Below, piece by piece: positions 57,226 to 64,000 of a DNA stretch of 64,000 nucleotides. The stretch is taken from NCBI RefSeq assembly GCF_019669905.1, contig NZ_AP019777.1, positions 4,774,001 through 4,838,000 on the forward strand. The letters run 5' to 3'. Made by a program: the position numbers and the translations under genes. The notes beneath the pieces were generated by a model, which was not told the DNA's origin, did no database searches, and saw only the letters and a program-made list of their open reading frames with translations. Numbering within the stretch: position 1 is the first letter of the stretch; each line of letters opens with the position of its first letter. The DNA comes from Methylomonas koyamae. Its GTDB lineage: Bacteria > Pseudomonadota > Gammaproteobacteria > Methylococcales > Methylomonadaceae.

Positions 57226-60198
57226 TTAAATCGCGTTGAGCGTATGTTGCTCGACGCCGCTATCCAATCCGAAATTGGCCCGTTGAATAATCTCTTTGCG
57301 CATCTGCGGACTCAGCGTGACGAAATAGGCCGAATAACCCGCTACCCGTATCATCAGATCCTTGAATGGCTCCAGGGCTTTGTGTTCTTCCTCGCCGGCG
57401 CCAGCCTGGCCGGCGGCTGTGGCGGCGCGGTCGGCAGCGACCAAATCGTTGATCGATGACACGCACATTTGCACCAGCACGCCGTTTTGGTCGGCAAAGG
57501 CTTTCATGTAGCGCGAGAACAACTCGGTGTCTTCTTCGAAATGGCCGCGATCGCGGGTGGTCAAACTGAGGTTGTAGGTGTAGCCGTTCTGCACGGTGTT
57601 GGAGTTCACCGATGTGACCGACAGCATGTGATCCAGCAAATTGACCGGCTCGCCGTTGGCTTTGACCACGCCCGGACACGGCGTGATGCCGCTGGCAAAC
57701 GACTCGCCGCTACGCCGGCCGTTCGGCGTGGCTTTGGTCAACATGCCGAAACCGGCATGATTAGTCATGCTCCAGTAACCCGGCAGATAGCGCCCGCCAC
57801 GATGGGTGCGGTATTGGCCGAACACTTCCTGTAACATTTCGGTCAACAGATGGGTGTATTTAACCGCTGTGGCATTGTTGTAAACACCGCCTGGGGTTTG
57901 ATCGACGCCGGCGCCGTATTTGGGGGCCAGCCGGATCATCTCCTTGATTTTATTCAAGCGCTCGGCGCTTAAAGTGGGTAGCGGCAGCGGAGCGTCTTCG
58001 GGATGCAGCCAGTTTTGTAGCCATTCACGAAATGCCGCCCAGGCGCTTTTCGGTTGTAAGTTTTTTACGTCGAAATCGGCCTGCATCGCCGCCAGCAATT
58101 CGCCGGCCGAGATTTTGCCGCCGAACACCAAGCTGTCCAGCACGCAAAACGAATCGATCACATCGGCCAGACCGATCACCGCAATTCCCGCTGAATTGTA
58201 TTTGGCGCCGCCGGCGGTCAGATCCCTAAAACTGGCGCCGTCGCTGTCCGGGGTGTTGGTGGGGCCGGTAAACAAGCCGGACAAAAATGGCGACTGCCGG
58301 GATTGCTCGTAGAAACGGCCGAAGTAATTGTTGCATTGCACGACGTGGCGGGCCATTTCGTTCAATTGAAATTTAAAGGCTTCGATAAACGCCTGCATGC
58401 TGTCCAGCTTGGTCAACGGCGAGGTGGTATAGCGTTCATTGCCGTAAAACAGATTGGGCGATTTCGGCGCCACGCCGTCGCTGCGATGTTTGCCGCCGTA
58501 CAAGGCCAGCTCCAACACGGCCGGCAACACCATCAAGGTCGAGCCGGTGTTGCCGTAATGTTTGTGTGCGGCGTTTTCTTCGATGCAGCCGATGGAGGTG
58601 TAGTCGTAGGCATCGGCCAAGGCTTCTTCTGGGTTGATGCCGGCATGGGCGGCGTAATAACTGGACATCGCCGGCACTACGGCGGCGTCACCATGCAAAG
58701 CCGGCGTGGCGCGAGTCAGAATATTGACCTGGCAAATCCGTTTTAGATACGGGTCCATCACCTCGGCCGGCAGCGGATTGCCTTGGGCGTCGCGATGATG
58801 CACGTCGCGGTGGTAACGGGCATGCACGTTGGGGTCGCGGATCGACAAAATCTCGGTAGCCTTGAGGATGATATAGGTCATATCGTTGACCGCATCGAGC
58901 ACCTGGCCATTCTGGTAACGGGTGCCGCCGACGGTCAGGGCCTGATTGGAGCCGCTACCGGCGAACAGCGTTTCGGAACCGGAGGTGGACAGTGGTACAT
59001 GATCGGAACAATGCAGGAAGAAGTGGCTGACCAGTTCTATCGCCCGGCGAGTGCAATCGTCCTGTGCCTGGGGGCTATCCAGTTTTTGCCAGTCGGCCAG
59101 ATAGAACGGATTGAGGATTTGATCCAGCCGGCCGATGGAAAAACCGAAATTGGTGTTTTCCTGCATTAACAGGTGGTAACAAATCCAGACCACCGCCAGC
59201 GCTTCGTGCAAGGTTTCGGCAGGTTGGGCCGGAACCTTCCGGCAGATGGTCGCCAGTACCTGATTGCCGGCCTGATCGGCGGCTTCGGCCAAGTGTTGGG
59301 CGTAAATTTTGGCGCCTTCGTAAACCTCGATCACGCCTTGCAGAAACTCTTTTTGCTGGGGCGTGGCGGCCGCGCCACTGGCGATGTCTTGCCGGGCACG
59401 GTCGATCAAACCGTCAAAACCGTATTTCAAAACCCGCTCGAAATCCGGCACCGTATGCGAAACGCAGGTGGCTTTGTCGGACAGGAAGAAGGCTACTCGC
59501 TCCATCAATTCCTGGGCTTTCGGGGTTTCTCCGGCCCTTTTCCGCAAGGGCGGATCTATCGATTCCGGATAATCGCCGCCGATCCGGTCGCGGTTTTCAT
59601 AAGCAGCGCTATCGTAGTCGCTGTAACGAGCCAGTTCCTGTATCGGTTTTTGTTCCAGCCAGAACGGAAAAATCTCCCGATTCAGGCGGTCGGCCACTTC
59701 CGGGCGAATCTTGAACGGATTTTGGCTACGGGTGGTGACGGTTTTCAGTTCCGGCCAGATGCAATAGCCTATGGTGTCGGCGTAGACCACCGGACCGACA
59801 AAGCTGGTGGTGGTTTGGCCCGGCAGCAAGTCGTCGGGTTTAACGATTGCAGTTTTATTGGTGAAGATATGGCGTATTGCTTTGGCACGCCGGGTATAGG
59901 GTGGCAAGGCCTGATTTTCGGGCTTGCGCAGGAATTCGGTCAGCAAACGCGGCAGCTCGTCGCAAATCTCCGGCGTTCCTTCCGGCGCAAACAGCTTTTC
60001 GCGCCAAGCGCTGACTACCGGGAATTGCTCCAGCGTGATGTGGCGTAGCGCCAAGTCCTTCAAGGTTTTGACTTTCTCGAAGTCTGGGTTGGCGATGGGA
60101 AATAAATCGACTTTGCCGGACTCTGATGCCGGTCCTGCGGAACCCTTTTCGAGTTCTACCGAAATACCGCCGTCGGATGATGGATATGGAACAGACAT
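57226..60198 (-). CDS. Glycyl radical enzyme, substrate unknown (dehydratase/lyase-type active site)
   Basis: 990 residues, longer than PFL (about 760) and most dehydratases (about 790-850). The glycyl radical loop is RVAGYSAYFVTLSP with Gly954, near the C terminus. The thiyl site is SIGCIEENAAH, with Cys538 and Glu540, so it belongs to the C-x-E group of glycerol/propanediol dehydratases and choline lyase, and not the CC type of PFL. It has an N-terminal extension of about 50-100 residues rich in charged residues. First gene of the operon with a strong AAGGAG ribosome-binding site. Substrate is not predictable; lipid-related partners suggest a lipid-derived or headgroup substrate. Confidence 0.9.
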   Translation of the reverse strand: MSVPYPSSDGGISVELEKGSAGPASESGKVDLFPIANPDFEKVKTLKDLALRHITLEQFPVVSAWREKLFAPEGTPEICDELPRLLTEFLRKPENQALPPYTRRAKAIRHIFTNKTAIVKPDDLLPGQTTTSFVGPVVYADTIGYCIWPELKTVTTRSQNPFKIRPEVADRLNREIFPFWLEQKPIQELARYSDYDSAAYENRDRIGGDYPESIDPPLRKRAGETPKAQELMERVAFFLSDKATCVSHTVPDFERVLKYGFDGLIDRARQDIASGAAATPQQKEFLQGVIEVYEGAKIYAQHLAEAADQAGNQVLATICRKVPAQPAETLHEALAVVWICYHLLMQENTNFGFSIGRLDQILNPFYLADWQKLDSPQAQDDCTRRAIELVSHFFLHCSDHVPLSTSGSETLFAGSGSNQALTVGGTRYQNGQVLDAVNDMTYIILKATEILSIRDPNVHARYHRDVHHRDAQGNPLPAEVMDPYLKRICQVNILTRATPALHGDAAVVPAMSSYYAAHAGINPEEALADAYDYTSIGCIEENAAHKHYGNTGSTLMVLPAVLELALYGGKHRSDGVAPKSPNLFYGNERYTTSPLTKLDSMQAFIEAFKFQLNEMARHVVQCNNYFGRFYEQSRQSPFLSGLFTGPTNTPDSDGASFRDLTAGGAKYNSAGIAVIGLADVIDSFCVLDSLVFGGKISAGELLAAMQADFDVKNLQPKSAWAAFREWLQNWLHPEDAPLPLPTLSAERLNKIKEMIRLAPKYGAGVDQTPGGVYNNATAVKYTHLLTEMLQEVFGQYRTHRGGRYLPGYWSMTNHAGFGMLTKATPNGRRSGESFASGITPCPGVVKANGEPVNLLDHMLSVTSVNSNTVQNGYTYNLSLTTRDRGHFEEDTELFSRYMKAFADQNGVLVQMCVSSINDLVAADRAATAAGQAGAGEEEHKALEPFKDLMIRVAGYSAYFVTLSPQMRKEIIQRANFGLDSGVEQHTLNAI

Positions 60199-60561
60199 GT
60201 TCGCTCTCCTTACAACTAGGCGATCCCTCGAAAGCGTGTGCCGACAGCTTGCGGCGTGATCGCCAGCTCCCTGCCTCGGCCATTTTTGTGATGGGCATCT
60301 AAATTATAGCGCAATCCTCAAGAAACGTAAGGAAATGCTTACCGCAAGTTTCCTCGATTGCCGCGAACCGGAAACTGCATAGCCGGACCGAAAATCGGAA
60401 CCGCCTGCGAATAAAGCTTGGATGCGTTCATCCCGAGAGTCGGCTTAGCCTAACCCTGCGGCCGTTATCAGCGTTCAAGGTGGGTAACCATGTGGAAAGC
60501 GAGGGCGAAACGCTTACGCTTGGCGATTTTCAGATAATGTAAGATGTTGAAAAAACTAAAT
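60199..60561. other. Upstream region of the glycyl-radical operon
   Basis: About 360 bases between the operon start and the tRNA-Thr. A possible promoter reads on the minus strand TTACGT (60325-60330), a 16-base spacer and TATAAT (60303-60308), about 105 bases before the start codon. No coding frame. No FNR-type or other operator is obvious. Confidence 0.4.
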
Positions 60562-60637
60562 GGTGCCGGCAATAGGAATCGAACCTACGACCTTCGCGTT
60601 ACGAGTGCGCTGCTCTACCTGCTGAGCTATGCCGGCT
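60562..60637 (-). tRNA. tRNA-Thr (anticodon CGT)
   Basis: Full cloverleaf: acceptor GCCGGCA/TGCCGGC, D-arm GCTC/GAGC, anticodon loop CTCGTAA with anticodon CGT, T-arm GTCGTAGGTTCGATTCCTAT, and encoded CCA. Closely similar to known bacterial tRNA-Thr(CGU). The anticodon stem has weak pairing at its last base pair (A31 with C39). It is transcribed toward the glycyl-radical operon. Confidence 0.93.
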
Positions 60638-60941
60638 TTGGGATGCTTGAGACTGACTTTAGAGGGTAAACGGTTGACGGAACGTGCTATCGCACGCATC
60701 GTGCTGACCAATTTTAATCAAAACGGCGACGCTACCGCAATGCAATCGACGGTGCGCTAAATTGCAATACCTTTCGACAATCAACAGCCGCTATATTCTA
60801 ACGCATTTGGCGGAGCCAGAAAAACATAAGGTAGGGTTCGATGGAAAAGTGGGGCGAAAAAATCTCCAGCCTTTGATAACGCGACATCGCGTAGGGGAGG
60901 CGCGAACTCGCGATGTCCGGAAAGGCTGGAGTAAGAGCGTA
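60638..60941. other. Region between tRNA-Thr and the small exported protein
   Basis: About 300 bases. The part nearest the protein gene is filled by the terminator at 60857-60931. An open frame of 69 codons on the plus strand crosses the terminator hairpin and has no family; I do not call it. The tRNA promoter should lie near 60640-60700, with no convincing hexamers. Confidence 0.4.
60857..60931 (-). terminator. Intrinsic terminator with double stem after the EexN-like gene
   Basis: Arms CTCCAGCCTTT and AAAGGCTGGAG (11 bp) enclose a second perfect stem GACATCGCG/CGCGATGTC. On the minus strand the structure is followed by ATTTTTT. It lies just past the stop of the gene at 60942. Confidence 0.8.
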
Positions 60942-61190
60942 TTAGTTTCCGCCTTTGAAAGTGATTTCTAACGCATGCAGCGCATTCGCGCAGTTTTCGT
61001 TGCTTTGGTTGCTTGGATTGTCATGGCAGACTTGGTTTTGGACTTTGGCCTCCTGGATATTGGCCACGTACCAAGCGACCGATTTTGCGTCTTCTTTGCC
61101 CGACTCATTGGCAACGGTCACATTCAGGGCAGCGGTTGAACCCAGCAGAACAACTGCGGCGGCTATCAGCATCACGTGTGATTTTTTCAT
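60942..61190 (-). CDS. Small exported protein with EexN-like cysteine motif
   Basis: 82 residues from MKKSHVMLIAAAVVLLG, a signal peptide with cleavage near residue 22-28. The mature part reads SVAWYVANIQEAKVQ, then VCHDNPSNQSNENCANALHA, a spacing of two Cys and Asn/Ala residues like that of EexN-family entry-exclusion lipoproteins. However there is no lipobox Cys. Function not assigned. A terminator follows. Confidence 0.55.
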   Translation of the reverse strand: MKKSHVMLIAAAVVLLGSTAALNVTVANESGKEDAKSVAWYVANIQEAKVQNQVCHDNPSNQSNENCANALHALEITFKGGN

Positions 61191-61397
61191 AAAGACTCCT
61201 TGGCTAATTGGATTATCGGGAATGATTCCGCTCATGCGCACCTGCATGAGGTGGCGATAATCTAGCAAAGACGCCTAACGTTTAAAATGTGGCCTATTGC
61301 CGCGCGACAATATGTCTCTACACTGCGTGATATCACACAATTTTCGCTTAAGGCATCGGCATTGCAGCCGACTTGATACGTTAGATTTGCGGTGTGT

Positions 61398-61444
61398 GAA
61401 AAAAAGGAAGAAGGAGAAGCGCAATAAGCTGGGTTATTGCGCTT
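61398..61444 (-). terminator. Intrinsic terminator after the 133-residue exported protein
   Basis: Perfect 11-bp stem AAGCGCAATAA/TTATTGCGCTT around GCTGGG (CCCAGC on the minus strand), then a pyrimidine-rich tail ending in seven T on the minus strand. It lies 10 bases past the stop codon of the gene at 61454. Confidence 0.85.
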
Positions 61445-61453
61445 AAAGTGGAC

Positions 61454-61855
61454 TTACTTGATTTTCAACAGCTCTTTGCCGTCGCTGGAAAAATGGCAGA
61501 TACCGGCTGCGAAGTAGTTGCATTCTTCAGACTGGTCGAGTTTGGCGCCGTTCGGGGTAAGGTGGACTTTTACGGTACAGGAACGCGCTTCGCCTTCGAT
61601 GTGCTTTTTCAAGACCAGCTCGTTTTCGCCGGCCGCTTTAGCGTCGCCGGATACTTGCGCGGAGCATGCGCTTTTGCCGACTTCATCGGGATTCGGTTCG
61701 AAATCCACATCGGCGGTTACGTTGTATTCGTTGCCCAGCTTGGTGACTTTCAAATGCTGCACATGATTGCCGTCGCGCAAGATGTAATGGTCGGTAGCGG
61801 CAAACACAGAGCCGGACGCCAGCAGAGCGACGGCCATAATCAAGCCTTTTTTCAT
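61454..61855 (-). CDS. Small periplasmic protein, unknown
   Basis: 133 residues with a signal peptide (KKGLIMAVALLASGSVFA). The mature protein is beta-rich and has four Cys (SACSAQ, ARSCTVKV, EECNYFAAGICHF), so it probably carries two disulfides. GAGGT precedes the ATG. I do not recognise a family; it is a single-gene transcript with its own terminator. Confidence 0.65.
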   Translation of the reverse strand: MKKGLIMAVALLASGSVFAATDHYILRDGNHVQHLKVTKLGNEYNVTADVDFEPNPDEVGKSACSAQVSGDAKAAGENELVLKKHIEGEARSCTVKVHLTPNGAKLDQSEECNYFAAGICHFSSDGKELLKIK

Positions 61856-62109
61856 GTTGTAACCTCATCTCTTTTTAAAATTATTCAAGCGGCGCCAGCC
61901 AGGCCCGGTTTGCTAACCGGCAGACTGGTGCAATGCTTGAGCGGGAAGCCTCGGCGATTGTACCGCACCGTTCGGCATAACCAAAGACTGGAAACCCCCG
62001 GCAACCGCAGCCGATGCGGCGGACGCCGCCACGCCGCTGGCGGCAATCCATGAAACCCCCGGCGATTTGTGCCATAATCCGCCCTCATTTTTTCCGGCCG
62101 ATTTCCCCC

Positions 62110-64000
62110 ATGTCCAAGCGAAAAATCCTAGTTACCAGCGCCTTGCCTTATGCCAACGGCCCGATTCACCTCGGCCATCTCGTCGAATACATCCAAACCG
62201 ACATCTGGGTGCGTTTTCAAAAGCAACGCGGCCACGAATGCTTTTATGTTTGCGCCGACGATACTCATGGCACGCCGATCATGTTGCGCGCCGACAAGGA
62301 AGGCATTACGCCGGAACAGTTGATTGCCGACGTGGAAAAACAACACCGCGCCGATTTCGCCGAGTTCGGCGTCGGGTTCGACCAGTACCACAGCACTCAT
62401 TCTCCGGAAAACCGGGAGTTTTCGGCCTTGATTTACCAGCGCCTGCGCGCCGGCGGGCATATCAGCCAGCGCAGTATCACCCAGGCCTACGACCCCAAAA
62501 AAAACATGTTCTTGCCGGACCGCTTCATCAAAGGCGAATGCCCTAAATGCGGTGCGGCCGATCAATACGGCGATAGCTGCGAAGCTTGCGGCGCGACCTA
62601 TTCGCCGACCGAGCTGAAAAACGCGGTTTCAGCCATTTCCGGCGAGCGGCCGATCGAAAAAGAATCGGAACATTACTTCTTCGAGTTAGGCCATTTCGAG
62701 CAAATGTTGCGGGAATGGACCACTGCCGGCCACTTGCAACCGGAAGTCGCTAACAAAATGGCGGAATGGCTGGAAAACGGCTTGCAGCAATGGGATATTT
62801 CCCGCGACGCCCCCTATTTCGGTTTCGAGATTCCCGATGCCCCCGGCAAATACTTTTACGTCTGGCTGGATGCGCCTATCGGTTATATGGCCAGCTTCAA
62901 GCATCTGTGCGACCGGTTGGGCTTGAACTTCGACAGCTTTTGGCAGAAGGACAGCGACGCCGAGTTGTACCATTTCATCGGCAAGGACATCATTTACTTC
63001 CATGCCCTATTCTGGCCGGCGATGTTGACCGGCGCCGATTTCCGCACCCCCAGCGCCGTCTTCGCCCACGGTTTTCTGACGGTGAACGGCGAAAAAATGT
63101 CCAAATCGCGCGGCACTTTCATCAAGGCCCGCACCTACTTGGACCATCTGAATCCGGAATATTTGCGCTATTACTTTGCCGCCAAACTCGGTGCCGGCGT
63201 CGACGACATCGACTTGAACTTCGACGATTTTTGTCTGCGCGTCAATTCCGACCTGGTCGGTAAAGTCGTCAATATTGCCAGCCGCTGTGCCGGCTTTATT
63301 CACAAACGCTTCGCTGGGTTGTTGTCGAATACCTGCGCCGAACCGGCTCTGTTCCAGCAATTCGTCGACGCCAATACGGCGATTGCCGAGCTATACGAAC
63401 GCCGCGAATTCGGTAAGGCGATGCGGGAAATCATGGCGCTGGCCGATAAAGCCAACCAGTACATAGACGAGAAAAAACCTTGGGTTATCGCCAAGGAAGA
63501 AGGCAAAGACGCCGAGCTGCACGACGCCTGTAGCATGGGCATCAACCTGTTCCGGATGCTGGTGGTTTACCTGCGGCCGGTGATTCCGGCTTTGGCCGCC
63601 AACGCCGAAAGCTTTTTAAATATTCCGCCGCAGGTGTGGCCCGACGTGGTGGAGCCGTTGCTCGGCCACCAAATCAATGCCTTTACGCCGTTGATGACGC
63701 GAGTGGAGCCGGACAAAATTGCAGCCATTGTCGAAGCGTCCAAGGAAAACCTGGAAAAAACGCCACCGGTCACACCAAAATCGGCAAAGGCGGAAGCATC
63801 AGAGCCGGCCGCCGGCATCGAACCGATCGCCAGCCCGATCGAGATCGACGACTTCGCCAAGATCGATTTGCGCGTCGCCCGCATCGTCAAAGCCGAAGCG
63901 GTAGAAGGTGCCGAGAAACTGCTGCAATTGACCGTGGATTTGGGCAACGAAACCCGCAATATTTTCGCCGGCATCAAATCGGCCTATACCCCGGAACAAC
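62110..64000 (+). CDS. metG: Methionyl-tRNA synthetase, cut by window edge
   Basis: 630 codons are visible, open to the right edge. HIGH motif is [13 protein letters not shown], the zinc knuckle CPKC...CEAC follows around residue 145-160, KMSKS is [11 protein letters not shown], and a C-terminal tRNA-binding (Trbp111/EMAP-like) domain begins [20 protein letters not shown]. The length expected is about 680 residues, so some 50 are missing. Charges initiator and elongator tRNA-Met. Confidence 0.96.
   Translation, partial: MSKRKILVTSALPYANGPIHLGHLVEYIQTDIWVRFQKQRGHECFYVCADDTHGTPIMLRADKEGITPEQLIADVEKQHRADFAEFGVGFDQYHSTHSPENREFSALIYQRLRAGGHISQRSITQAYDPKKNMFLPDRFIKGECPKCGAADQYGDSCEACGATYSPTELKNAVSAISGERPIEKESEHYFFELGHFEQMLREWTTAGHLQPEVANKMAEWLENGLQQWDISRDAPYFGFEIPDAPGKYFYVWLDAPIGYMASFKHLCDRLGLNFDSFWQKDSDAELYHFIGKDIIYFHALFWPAMLTGADFRTPSAVFAHGFLTVNGEKMSKSRGTFIKARTYLDHLNPEYLRYYFAAKLGAGVDDIDLNFDDFCLRVNSDLVGKVVNIASRCAGFIHKRFAGLLSNTCAEPALFQQFVDANTAIAELYERREFGKAMREIMALADKANQYIDEKKPWVIAKEEGKDAELHDACSMGINLFRMLVVYLRPVIPALAANAESFLNIPPQVWPDVVEPLLGHQINAFTPLMTRVEPDKIAAIVEASKENLEKTPPVTPKSAKAEASEPAAGIEPIASPIEIDDFAKIDLRVARIVKAEAVEGAEKLLQLTVDLGNETRNIFAGIKSAYTPEQ

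Noticed and set aside
60762..60971. 69-codon open frame beside the tRNA-Thr
   Set aside because: It runs across the double-stem terminator of the opposite-strand gene, so it is not a plausible gene.

Overview
The window looks like part of a gammaproteobacterial chromosome at or near the replication origin. GC is mid-50s for most of it, and the hisE-tatABC, pncA-pncB-nadE/nrtR and dnaN-recF-gyrB gene orders are typical of the class. Codon use, a glycyl-radical enzyme and short palindromic repeats would fit a methanotroph of the Methylomonas type, but no methane-oxidation gene is present, so the genus is inference only.

1-22.7 kb is mainly housekeeping. It holds pstS (cut by the edge, with tandem Pho boxes), folA, an asparaginase, a FlgO-like lipoprotein, an FtsN-like SPOR protein, argS, yggS, hisE-tatABC, a lysR-methyltransferase-rhodanese run, bipA, an NAD salvage operon (pncA-pncB-nadE) divergent from its probable Nudix regulator nrtR with paired operator-like sites between them, a TauE permease, an RND efflux pair and a hot-dog-like protein.

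22.7-35.3 kb is a defence island. A type I Wadjet system is split: jetB, jetC and jetD lie at 22.8-28.2 kb, and jetA lies at 32.5-34.0 kb, overlapping rmuC. The 4.3 kb between the two parts holds a decayed MNT/HEPN pair, a ParD with a broken ParE, a DUF262/HNH nuclease-like gene, a frameshifted antitoxin-like gene and an intact HEPN/nucleotidyltransferase pair. A palindromic element sits between jetB and jetC.

35.4-41.2 kb holds a secreted unknown, a pectinacetylesterase-family enzyme, a PAP2 phosphatase, sdaA and a polyphosphate glucokinase-like ROK protein. 41.3-46.7 kb is the origin region: DnaA boxes and AT-rich DNA, then dnaN, recF and gyrB, with two parS-like sites at the recF/gyrB junction. 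No dnaA lies next to it.

46.7-60.6 kb, between gyrB and a tRNA-Thr gene, is accessory DNA. A low-GC three-gene operon (D12-class adenine methyltransferase, HerA-like ATPase, NurA-domain nuclease) looks like a modification-linked defence cassette. It is followed on the other strand by a tight six-gene operon: a glycyl radical enzyme, an SCP2-like protein, the radical-SAM activase, a DUF6765 protein, a lipase-like hydrolase and a 796-residue protein with an internal duplication. I do not recognise this operon as any described pathway, and it is the best candidate for something new. The window ends with two small secreted proteins and metG (cut by the edge).
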